A stretch of DNA of 18,535 nt from Desulfurivibrio sp044068625 (GTDB taxonomy: Bacteria > Desulfobacterota > Desulfobulbia > Desulfobulbales > Desulfurivibrionaceae), in assembly GCF_044068625.1 (NCBI RefSeq), contig NZ_JBIPKH010000035.1, positions 1 to 18,535 on the forward strand. Reading direction: 5' to 3'. The notes below the pieces were generated by a model. It was not told where the DNA came from and searched no databases. It saw nothing but the letters and a program-made list of their open reading frames with translations. The stretch's first letter is position 1; each line of letters begins with the position of its first letter. Shown here in pieces: positions 1 to 7,468 of this stretch. The position numbers and the translations under genes were made by a program.

Positions 1-7
1 GGAAAAA

Positions 8-1411
8 ATGTATAAAAAGAATCAACATATCCACTTCGTCGGGATCGGCGGGATCGGAATGAGCGGGATCGCCGAGCTGCTGCTCAACCTGGGCTACCGG
101 GTCAGCGGTTCCGATCTGCGGGAAAGTCCGATCACCCGACGGCTGGCCGCCCTGGGCGGGATCATCGGCATCGGCCATCACGGCAGCCAGATGGCCGGGG
201 CCGATGTGGTGGTGATCTCCTCGGCGGTCAAGAATGACAATCCCGAGGTGGTGGCCGCCCGGGAGGCGGGGATTCCGGTGATTCCCCGGGCCGAAATGCT
301 GGCCGAGCTGATGCGGCTCAAGATCAACGGCATCGCCGTGGCCGGCAGCCACGGTAAAACCTCCACCACCTCCATGGCCGGGACCATGCTGGCGGAGGTG
401 GGGTTGGATCCCACCGTGGTGATCGGCGGCCAGGTCAACAGTTTCGGCTCCAACGCCAAACTGGGGGCCGGCGATTTTCTGGTGGCCGAGGCCGACGAGT
501 CCGACGGCTCCTTCCTCAAGCTTTCGCCGGTGCTGGAGATCGTCACCAATATCGACCTGGAACACGTTGATCATTACCCCAACCTGGAGGCGGTCAAGGC
601 GGCCTTTCTGGAATTTATCAACCGGATCCCCTTTTATGGGGCGGCCATCCTCTGTCTGGATGATGATAATGTGGCCTCCCTGCTGCCCCAGATTTACAAG
701 CGGACCATCACCTATGGCCTGACCACCCAGGCCGATGTCCAGGGCCGGGAGATCACCCCCCGGGGTTTTGGCTCCGATTTCGAGGTCTGGAGCAAGGGAG
801 AGCTGCTGGGGCGGGTCAAGCTGGCGGTTCCGGGCCGGCACAACGTTTATAATGCCCTGGCGGTGATCGCTCTCGGGCTGGAACTGGCCATCCCCTTCGC
901 GGCCATCGTCAAGGCCCTGGCCAACTACAGCGGGGTCCAGCGGCGGCTGGAGATCAAGGGGGAGGTTGACGGCATCACGGTGATTGACGATTATGGCCAT
1001 CACCCCACCGAAATTCGCGCCACCCTGGCCGCTCTGCGCTCCGCCTGGCCCCGGCGGCGGCTGGTGACGTTGTTCCAGCCCCATCGTTACAGCCGTACCG
1101 CCGGGCTATTCTCCGACTTTTGCACCGCCTTTCACGATGCCGATCTGGTGGTGCTGGCCGATATCTACCCGGCCGGCGAGGAGCCCATCGCCGAGGTGGC
1201 CGGTGACGCCCTGGCCCGGGCCCTGCGCAGCCACGGCCAGAAGTCGGTGGAGTATGTGGCTGATCTGGCGGATTTGCCGGCGGCGGTGATCCCCATGCTC
1301 CGGGATGATGATCTGGTGTTGACCCTGGGGGCGGGGAATATCTGGCGGGCCGGCGAGGCCATTCTGGCCGCCCTGCAAGAGAAGGGGCGGGAGACGCCGG
1401 GGGCCCCATGA
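8..1411 (+). CDS. murC: UDP-N-acetylmuramate--L-alanine ligase
   Basis: MurC adds L-alanine to UDP-MurNAc with ATP, the first peptide step of peptidoglycan precursor synthesis, in the cytoplasm. The 467-residue length is normal for the family. The N-terminal UDP-substrate domain opens with the glycine-rich HFVGIGGIGMSG. The ATP P-loop GSHGKTST is at residues 113-120. Further Mur-ligase motifs are EADESDGSF, NIDLEHVDHYPN, DDYGHHPTEI and the C-terminal FQPHRYSRT and GAGNIW. The ATG follows a GGAA run at the very left edge of the window, so the ribosome site may be only partly visible. The gene overlaps murB by 4 bases (ATGA), which suggests coupled translation within a dcw operon whose upstream part (probably murG/ftsW) lies outside the window. 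The identification is secure. Confidence 0.98.
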   Translation: MYKKNQHIHFVGIGGIGMSGIAELLLNLGYRVSGSDLRESPITRRLAALGGIIGIGHHGSQMAGADVVVISSAVKNDNPEVVAAREAGIPVIPRAEMLAELMRLKINGIAVAGSHGKTSTTSMAGTMLAEVGLDPTVVIGGQVNSFGSNAKLGAGDFLVAEADESDGSFLKLSPVLEIVTNIDLEHVDHYPNLEAVKAAFLEFINRIPFYGAAILCLDDDNVASLLPQIYKRTITYGLTTQADVQGREITPRGFGSDFEVWSKGELLGRVKLAVPGRHNVYNALAVIALGLELAIPFAAIVKALANYSGVQRRLEIKGEVDGITVIDDYGHHPTEIRATLAALRSAWPRRRLVTLFQPHRYSRTAGLFSDFCTAFHDADLVVLADIYPAGEEPIAEVAGDALARALRSHGQKSVEYVADLADLPAAVIPMLRDDDLVLTLGAGNIWRAGEAILAALQEKGRETPGAP

Positions 1412-2370
1412 GCGACGGGCGCTGCGGCAAGGCCGGCGCGGAGTGCCAGGATTTCGCGGAGCGTTGCCCGCTGTTCTCTGCAAATTGGCCCGGCGAGTTG
1501 CGTCGGAAAGAGCCCCTGGCCCCCCTGACCACCCTGCGGGTGGGGGGGCCGGCTGCGGTGCTGGCTCGGCCCGGCAGTATTGCCGAACTGGAAACCCTGC
1601 TGGCGCTGCTGGAAAAATATGGCTGCCCCCGGCGGGTCCTGGGCCGGGGGAGCAACCTGCTGGTAGCCGATCGCGGTTATGGCGGGGTGGTGATTCTGCT
1701 GGACCGGCGTTTGGGCCGGATCAGTCGGCTGGAAGGGGATGGGGCCAAATGGTTGCTCCGGGTGGAGGCCGGTTGCAGCCTGGCGGCCCTGCTGGGTTGG
1801 GCCCAGGAACGGGGCTTGGGCGGCCTGGAGTTCCTGGTGGGAATTCCCGGGAGCGTCGGCGGCGCCGCGGTGATGAACGCCGGGGCCTGGGGTGAGGCGC
1901 TGGGAGCGCGGGTGCAAGCCCTGGAGCTGGTTGGTCCCGGGGGGCGGCGCACGGTGGCCGCCGCTGAGCTGCGGTTCAGCTATCGCCGGTTGGAGGGGGT
2001 GGACCCGGGGGAGGTGATCGCCGCGGTGATCCTGGCCCTGGCCCCGCGACCGATTGCCGAAATTCGGGCCCGGATGCGCCAATTGTTGCAAAAGCGGCGG
2101 GCAAGCCAGCCCCGGGGGGTGTTAAGTGCCGGTTCTTTTTTTAAAAACCCCCCCGGTGATTACGCCGGCCGCCTGATCGAAGCGGCCGGCTTGAAGGGGT
2201 TAAGGGTGGGAGGCGCGATGGTGGCCCGGGAGCATGCCAACTTTCTGATCAACGACGGCGGGGCCACCGCGGCCGATCTGGTGGCCCTGATGGAGCAGGT
2301 ACGGGAGCGAGTGGCGGCCCATGGCGGGGTGCGCCTGGAACCGGAGGTTCATTTGCTGGGGTTTGCATGA
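1408..2370 (+). CDS. murB: UDP-N-acetylenolpyruvoylglucosamine reductase
   Basis: MurB is an FAD enzyme that uses NADPH to reduce enolpyruvyl-UDP-GlcNAc to UDP-MurNAc, the substrate of MurC. Visible family motifs are the FAD-binding LGRGSNLLVADRG (G79-S82 and following), GIPGSVGGAAVMNAGAWG from residue 145, the catalytic-serine segment AGSFFKNP (Ser243), and the C-terminal NFLINDGGAT and LEPEVHLLG with the conserved glutamate. The 320-residue length fits the shorter MurB type rather than the longer E. coli-like type; this subtype call is an inference. The first 30 or so residues look like a variable N-terminal extension. Its ATG overlaps the murC stop and its TGA overlaps the ftsQ ATG (4 bases each), so murC-murB-ftsQ are likely translated as a coupled series. 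Confidence 0.97.
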   Translation: MSDGRCGKAGAECQDFAERCPLFSANWPGELRRKEPLAPLTTLRVGGPAAVLARPGSIAELETLLALLEKYGCPRRVLGRGSNLLVADRGYGGVVILLDRRLGRISRLEGDGAKWLLRVEAGCSLAALLGWAQERGLGGLEFLVGIPGSVGGAAVMNAGAWGEALGARVQALELVGPGGRRTVAAAELRFSYRRLEGVDPGEVIAAVILALAPRPIAEIRARMRQLLQKRRASQPRGVLSAGSFFKNPPGDYAGRLIEAAGLKGLRVGGAMVAREHANFLINDGGATAADLVALMEQVRERVAAHGGVRLEPEVHLLGFA

Positions 2371-3185
2371 AAAGACCGGTTAAACAGAAATATGGCGGGC
2401 AAAGTCCTTGGGTTCCCAGACTGGCGGGCAAGCTGGCCCTGGTGGGCTTGATCCTGGCCCTGATGCTGGCGGGGGTGGGGTTGACCGGGCTGTTGGTCTG
2501 GAAACAGATGGGTCAGTGGAGCTTTTTTCAGCTCACCGCCATCGGGATCGATGGTTGCGCCCGCACCACCAAAAAAGAGATTCTGGGCCTGAGCGGGGTT
2601 GATGTTCACAGCAACCTGCTGGCCCTGTCGGCTGGTAAGATCAGGGCCCGGGTGGAGAGCCATGACTGGGTGGAGTCGGCCCTGGTGCGGCGGGACTGGC
2701 CCAACCGTTTGCAGATTGTGGTTCGGGAGCGGCGGCCGGTGGCCCTGCTCAGTCTGCCCGGCGGGCTCCACTACCTGGATCGCCAAGGGGTTCCCTTCGC
2801 CCTGGCCCAGCCCCCGGAGGATCTGGACTTCCCGGTGATCACCGGTTTGTCGGCTTTGCCGGGGGAGCAGGGCTGGCAGGGCGAGCAGCGCTTGGGGTTG
2901 AGCCGGTCCCTGAATCTGATCCGTTTGGCCGGTCGTGGCGGGGTGATTTTGCCGGCCCAGGGGATTTCGGAGATCAATTTGGGGGGGGATGGTAAGATGA
3001 CCCTTTTTCTGGTCAGCCGTCCCTTCCCGATCCACCTGGGGGATGGCCGGGAGATCGGCCGTGATTATAACCGGCTGGTCCAGGTTTTGAGCCGGCTCTA
3101 CCGGGAGCGGATATTTGTGGAAACCGCCGCCATCCACATGGACTATCAGCCCAATCAGGTTTTGGTGGTAAGAGCCGGCGGTTGA
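2367..3185 (+). CDS. ftsQ: Cell division protein FtsQ
   Basis: FtsQ is a bitopic inner-membrane divisome protein that links early cytoplasmic factors to the periplasmic septal peptidoglycan machinery. The 272-residue product has a short basic cytoplasmic N-terminus, one transmembrane helix at about residues 23-45, and a POTRA domain at about 54-122. The POTRA contains the typical FFQLTAIGIDG start, the W-V-x-x-A-L-V-R-R segment and the RERRPVALL strand. A beta/FtsQ domain follows. Sequence outside the POTRA is weakly conserved, as is usual, so the call rests on architecture plus position between murB and ftsA. Start and stop both overlap or abut neighbours: ATGA with murB, and a TTGA at the stop that could also serve as a poor upstream start for ftsA. 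Confidence 0.95.
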   Translation: MKRPVKQKYGGQSPWVPRLAGKLALVGLILALMLAGVGLTGLLVWKQMGQWSFFQLTAIGIDGCARTTKKEILGLSGVDVHSNLLALSAGKIRARVESHDWVESALVRRDWPNRLQIVVRERRPVALLSLPGGLHYLDRQGVPFALAQPPEDLDFPVITGLSALPGEQGWQGEQRLGLSRSLNLIRLAGRGGVILPAQGISEINLGGDGKMTLFLVSRPFPIHLGDGREIGRDYNRLVQVLSRLYRERIFVETAAIHMDYQPNQVLVVRAGG

Positions 3186-3220
3186 GAGAGTGGCGGCGGG
3201 ATTTTAGAGAGGCACAGGCA

Positions 3221-4453
3221 ATGGGTAAGGAAGAGCGAGGAGAACTGCTGGTCGGACTGGATATCGGCACCACCAAGATCTGCGCGGTGGTGGCTGAGGT
3301 GCTGGATGGCCGGGTGAAGATAATCGGAGTTGGGCACGCCCCTTCGGTGGGCTTGCGGCGCGGAGTGGTGGTCAATATTGAGAGCACCGTGCAGTCGATC
3401 CGGCAGGCGGTTGAAGAGGCCGAAGAGATGGCCGGCTGCGAGATCGGGGCGGTGTACGTGGGGATTGCCGGCAGCCATATCAAGGGCTTCAACTCCCATG
3501 GCCTGATTCCGATCCGTTCCGGCGAAATCCACCAGGATGACATCGACCGGGTGGTGGACGCGGCCCGGGCGGTGCCGGTGCCCCCCGATCAGGAGATTAT
3601 TCATGTTCTGCCCCAGGAGTTCATTGTGGACGGGCAGCCCGATATCCAGGACCCCATCGGCATGAACGGGGTCCGGCTGGAGGCCGATGTCCATATCGTC
3701 ACCGGCTCGGTGAGCGCGGTCCACAATATCGTCAAGTGCTGTAATCGGGCCGGGCTCAACGTGGCCGACGTGGTGCTGGAACCGCTGGCTTCGGCCGGAG
3801 CGGTACTGACCCGCGAGGAGATGGATCTGGGGGTTGGCTTGCTGGATATCGGCGGCGGCACCTCCGATCTGGCGGTTTTTGCCGGCGGGACCATCAAGCA
3901 CACCTTTGTCCTGGGGCTGGGGGGGCACAACCTGACCAACGATCTTTCCATCGGCCTGCGCACCCCCCTTAAGGAGGCGGAGCGGTTGAAAGAGGAGTAT
4001 GGCAGTGCCCTGGCCGCCATGATCGACAAGGATCAGATCATCGAGGTGCCCAGTGTGGGGGGCCGCAAATCCCGCAAGCTTTCCCGGCGGGTGATGGGTG
4101 AGATCCTGGAGCCCCGGGTGGAGGAGATGCTGACCCTGATCAATCAGGAGCTGACCGACTCCCGTTACAAAGAGCTGGTCAATGCCGGGATCGTTCTGAC
4201 CGGCGGTACCGCCATGCTGGAGCATATGGAGGAGTTGGCCGAGCAGATTTTCGATCTGCCGGTGCGGGTGGGGTATCCGGAAAATGTCAGCGGGCCCGTC
4301 GAGGTGACCGCGTCCCCCAAATGGGCCACCGGGGTGGGTCTGGTGATTTACGGGATGCGGCACGATCCGGCCACCGGCTTCCGGGCCCGTTCCGGCAAGA
4401 TGCTTACCCGGCTGGGCAGCCGGATGAAGGATTGGTTTAAAAGCGTAATATGA
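3221..4453 (+). CDS. ftsA: Cell division protein FtsA
   Basis: FtsA is an actin-fold ATPase that tethers FtsZ to the inner membrane and recruits later division proteins. The frame is open from a TTG at 3182, but I chose the ATG at 3221 because GAGAGG (3207-3212) sits 8 bases upstream and the product then begins just before the first conserved strand, as in other FtsA proteins (410 residues). Actin-family motifs are LDIGTTK near residue 13 (phosphate 1), DIGGGTSD with glycines at 211-213 (phosphate 2), and VLTGGTAML (adenosine site). The family-specific 1C subdomain lies between the first two. The C-terminus, MLTRLGSRMKDWFKSVI, is a clear amphipathic membrane-targeting helix. It is followed by ftsZ after 69 bases. 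Confidence 0.97.
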   Translation: MGKEERGELLVGLDIGTTKICAVVAEVLDGRVKIIGVGHAPSVGLRRGVVVNIESTVQSIRQAVEEAEEMAGCEIGAVYVGIAGSHIKGFNSHGLIPIRSGEIHQDDIDRVVDAARAVPVPPDQEIIHVLPQEFIVDGQPDIQDPIGMNGVRLEADVHIVTGSVSAVHNIVKCCNRAGLNVADVVLEPLASAGAVLTREEMDLGVGLLDIGGGTSDLAVFAGGTIKHTFVLGLGGHNLTNDLSIGLRTPLKEAERLKEEYGSALAAMIDKDQIIEVPSVGGRKSRKLSRRVMGEILEPRVEEMLTLINQELTDSRYKELVNAGIVLTGGTAMLEHMEELAEQIFDLPVRVGYPENVSGPVEVTASPKWATGVGLVIYGMRHDPATGFRARSGKMLTRLGSRMKDWFKSVI

Positions 4454-4522
4454 TCACTGCTAAGAGAGCGGATAAAATTGTCCACCAGGGGCGTGGTAAT
4501 AGTTAACCAAGGGAGCTAGGGT

Positions 4523-5680
4523 ATGTCTTTCAAACTGGCGGAATCGGAATCGCGGGCGAGGATCAAGGTGTTCGGCGTGGGCGGCGGCGGCGGCAACGCA
4601 GTGAATACCATGGTGGAGAGCGGCTTGGTCGGGGTGGAGTTCATCGCCGGCAACACCGACATGCAGGCCCTGGAGCAGTCCAAGGCCGACATTCGGATGC
4701 AGCTCGGGCCCAACCTGGCCAAGGGCCTGGGGGCGGGAGCCAAACCCAGTGTCGGCCAGGAGGCCGCCGAGGAGTCGCTGGAGGAGATCCGCAACGTACT
4801 TAAGGACAGCGACATGGTTTTCGTCACCGCCGGTCTGGGTGGCGGCACTGGTACCGGGGGAGCGCCGGTGGTGGCCCGGGTGGCCAAGGAGCTGGGGGCG
4901 CTGACCGTGGGAGTGGTCACCAAACCCTTTGCCTTCGAAGGGCGCAGTCGGATGAAGAATGCCGACGCCGGCTGGCAGGAGCTGAAGGCCCACGTCGATA
5001 CCATCATCACCATCCCCAATGATCGCCTGATCTCCCTGGCCCAGAAGGGAACCCGATTCATCGACGGCATGAAGATGGCCGATGATGTTCTGGTCCAGGC
5101 GGTTAAGGGGATCACCGACCTGATCAACCTCCCCGGTTATATCAACCCCGACTTCGCCGATGTGCGCACGGTGATGAACGAAATGGGCCCGGCTCTGATG
5201 GGGGCTGGGCACGGGGTGGGGGAGAACCGGGCGGTGGAGGCGGTCACCATGGCCATCGCCAGCCCCCTGCTGCAGGATATCAGCATCGACGGCGCCAAGG
5301 GGGTGCTGGTCAATATTTCCGCCCGCCAGGACACCCTGACCATGGCCGAGGTTACCCAGGCCACCACCAAGATTTATGAGGAGGTGCACGAGGACGCCAA
5401 CATCATTCTGGGGGTGATCTTCGATGATAATCTGGGCGATGAGCTGCGGGTTACGGTGATTGCCACCGGGATCCGGGCCATCGAGGATTTCGAGGAGGTG
5501 AACGACAATGTCCGCCCCCTGGTGCCCCGGCGCGAGGCCAAGGCCCAGCAGCTGCCCCTGACCGCCCGGTGCGGTTCGGGCCATGCCGCCACGGGCCAGG
5601 GTGGTCGCAAGGGGTTTCCGGCCACCATCTTCGAGGAGGATTTTGAACGCCCGACATTCCTGCGCAAAAACGAGAGTTAA
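4523..5680 (+). CDS. ftsZ: Cell division GTPase FtsZ
   Basis: FtsZ is the tubulin-like GTPase that polymerises into the cytokinetic Z-ring. The start is an ATG with GGGAG at 4511-4515. The tubulin signature GGGTGTG is at residues 106-112, the N-terminal nucleotide site KVFGVGGGGGNAV near 15-27, and the catalytic T7 loop NPDFADV at 208-214, with the two acidic residues D210 and D213. The C-terminal domain ends near VTVIATGI. A short basic linker of about 45-50 residues leads to the conserved tail RPTFLRKNES, which matches the PxFLR peptide that binds FtsA. The total of 385 residues is normal. In the T7 loop the residue after Asn is Pro, where I expect Val or Leu. The 69-base ftsA-ftsZ gap has only a weak promoter-like sequence (TAAAAT at 4473-4478 with a poor -35). 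Confidence 0.98.
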   Translation: MSFKLAESESRARIKVFGVGGGGGNAVNTMVESGLVGVEFIAGNTDMQALEQSKADIRMQLGPNLAKGLGAGAKPSVGQEAAEESLEEIRNVLKDSDMVFVTAGLGGGTGTGGAPVVARVAKELGALTVGVVTKPFAFEGRSRMKNADAGWQELKAHVDTIITIPNDRLISLAQKGTRFIDGMKMADDVLVQAVKGITDLINLPGYINPDFADVRTVMNEMGPALMGAGHGVGENRAVEAVTMAIASPLLQDISIDGAKGVLVNISARQDTLTMAEVTQATTKIYEEVHEDANIILGVIFDDNLGDELRVTVIATGIRAIEDFEEVNDNVRPLVPRREAKAQQLPLTARCGSGHAATGQGGRKGFPATIFEEDFERPTFLRKNES

Positions 5681-5692
5681 CGGTAAACGACC

Positions 5693-7468
5693 ATGGCCAG
5701 CCGCCAAAGGGTGGGGCGCCGGTCCGCCCTCCCCGCCGCCGGAAGCGGTCGCCGGGGGCGAGGAAACCAAAAGACCCCCGGGGGCTTGCTGGCCGGGGAG
5801 CGGGGCACCTGGCGCAAAAAATGGACCGATCGGCTGCCGGTGGCCCTGATCTTCCCCAACACCTACGCTGTTGCCGCCTCCAACCTGGGCTGGCAGCTGG
5901 TTTATGATCTGCTCAACGAGCATCCCGCAGTGGTGGCTGAACGTTTTGTCCTGGCCGCCGCCGGTGATCGCCCCCTCTCCCTGGAGTCGGGCCGCCCCTT
6001 GACCGACTTCGCCCTGGTCTGCTACTCCCTCTCCTTTGAGGGCGACAGCCTGGCCCTGCTGGAACTCCTGGCCGCCGGCGGCCTTACCCTGGAGGCCGCC
6101 GCCCGCGATGATGACCACCCCCTGGTGATCGGCGGCGGGGTTGGCGTCTGGCTCAATCCCGAACCCCTGGCCCCCGCCACCGACCTTTTTATCCTGGGGG
6201 AGGCGGAGGTCGCTCTGCCGCCGGTGCTGCAATTTTTGGTGGAGCAGTGGCCGCGCCTGGGGCGCCGACTGCTCCCCCGGTTGGCCGCCGCCTTTTCCGC
6301 CTGCTATGTCCCCGGCCTTTACCACCCGAGTTACGACGAGCAGGGCCGCCTGCTGGCGATGACTGTGGAGGGAGACGCTCCGACCCGCGTGGTTCCGGCG
6401 TTGTTGCGGGAGCCGGAGGTGGCCGGTTATTCCCGCCTGCTCAGTCCCCAGGCGGAGTTCAGCGATCTTTTTCTGGTGGAACTGGGCCGGGGCTGCAGCC
6501 GGGCTTGCCGTTTCTGCGCCGCCGGCTTTATCTACCGGCCGCCAAGGCTCTGGTCACCGGCGGCAATCCGGGCCGCCCTGGCTCACTGTCCTCCGGAAAT
6601 CCAGCGGGTCGGGCTGTTGGGCATGGAGATGGCCGCCCCGGAAACCCTGGCGGCCATCAGCGGGTTGATCGCCGAGCGGGGCAAGAGTCTCTCCTTCTCA
6701 TCCCTGCGGGCCGACGCCCTGACCCCGGCCCTGCTGGAATTGCTGGCCGCCAGCCGGATCAAAACCGCGGTGCTGGCCCCCGACGGGGCCTCCCAGCGCT
6801 TGCGGCGGATAATCAACAAGGGATTGTCCGAGGAGGCGGTGCTGCGGGCCGGTGAGGAGCTGGCCGCCATCGGGGTCACCACCTTGAAACTATACTGCAT
6901 GCTGGGACTGCCGGGGGAGGAGGATGGGGACCTGCTGGAGCTGGTTGGGATGATCCGCCGGCTTAAGGGGAGATTGCTGGCCCTGGGGCGGAGCCGGGGG
7001 CGGCTCACCGAAATTCAACTGAGTGTCAGTAGTTTCGTGCCCAAACCATGGACCCCTTTTCAGTACCATCCCTTCGCCGGAGTGGCCGAATTAAGCCGCC
7101 GCCTTAAGCTGCTGCAAGGAGAGTTGGCCGGGGAGGCCAATGTCAGGATCAGTGCCGAGGCCCCCGACAAGGCCTATTTCCAGGCGGTTGTGGCCCGGGG
7201 CGATCGCCGCCTGGGCCTGGCCCTGATCGCCATGGCCGCCGGCGAGAAGAGGGGTAACTGGCGGCGGCAACTGAGCGAGCTGGGGATCGATCCCGCCTGG
7301 TATGCCAGCCGCCCGCGCGCCGAGGGGGAAATCTTCCCCTGGGAGATTGTCGACCCCGGCCTGACGGCGCGTTTTCTGGCCGCCGAGTATAAGCGGGCCC
7401 TGGCCGGCAAGAGCGGCCAGGGCTGCCGGGTGGGCGCCTGTAAGGCTTGTGGGGTCTGTGATGGTTAG
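5693..7468 (+). CDS. Radical SAM protein with N-terminal B12-binding-like domain
   Basis: This 591-residue protein probably performs an S-adenosylmethionine-dependent radical reaction; the substrate is unknown. Residues about 45-200 resemble the cobalamin-binding-like domain of such proteins (ASNLGWQLVYDLLN, VIGGGVGVWLNPEP, DLFILGEAE), but I see no DxHxxG cobalamin-ligand motif. The radical SAM core follows, with the canonical GCSRACRFC cluster motif (C268, C272, C275) and later segments such as YCMLGLPGEEDGD. The C-terminus carries C578-x4-C583-x2-C586-x2-C589, possibly an additional metal or Fe-S site. The first 40 or so residues are Arg/Gly-rich low complexity and may not be translated; no strong ribosome site precedes the ATG, only GAGAG at 5672-5676. 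It lies 12 bases after ftsZ and overlaps the kinase gene by 8 bases. It resembles the N-terminal half of the TIGR03960-type radical SAM family; this family assignment is from memory. Confidence 0.88.
   Translation: MASRQRVGRRSALPAAGSGRRGRGNQKTPGGLLAGERGTWRKKWTDRLPVALIFPNTYAVAASNLGWQLVYDLLNEHPAVVAERFVLAAAGDRPLSLESGRPLTDFALVCYSLSFEGDSLALLELLAAGGLTLEAAARDDDHPLVIGGGVGVWLNPEPLAPATDLFILGEAEVALPPVLQFLVEQWPRLGRRLLPRLAAAFSACYVPGLYHPSYDEQGRLLAMTVEGDAPTRVVPALLREPEVAGYSRLLSPQAEFSDLFLVELGRGCSRACRFCAAGFIYRPPRLWSPAAIRAALAHCPPEIQRVGLLGMEMAAPETLAAISGLIAERGKSLSFSSLRADALTPALLELLAASRIKTAVLAPDGASQRLRRIINKGLSEEAVLRAGEELAAIGVTTLKLYCMLGLPGEEDGDLLELVGMIRRLKGRLLALGRSRGRLTEIQLSVSSFVPKPWTPFQYHPFAGVAELSRRLKLLQGELAGEANVRISAEAPDKAYFQAVVARGDRRLGLALIAMAAGEKRGNWRRQLSELGIDPAWYASRPRAEGEIFPWEIVDPGLTARFLAAEYKRALAGKSGQGCRVGACKACGVCDG

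Noticed and set aside
3182..3220. TTG start of ftsA overlapping the ftsQ stop
   Set aside because: The TTGA overlap is tempting for coupling, but the ATG at 3221 has a well-placed GAGAGG and gives the normal FtsA N-terminus; the extra 13 residues look unlike FtsA.
4450..4478. Possible ftsZ promoter (ATGATC - 17 - TAAAAT)
   Set aside because: The -10 is good (5/6) but the -35 matches only 3/6, and ftsZ is close enough to ftsA to be co-transcribed; too weak to list as a feature.
4460..6325. Minus-strand open frame of 621 codons opposite ftsZ and the radical SAM gene
   Set aside because: It spans two unrelated real genes and has Gly/His/Gln-rich translation without domains.
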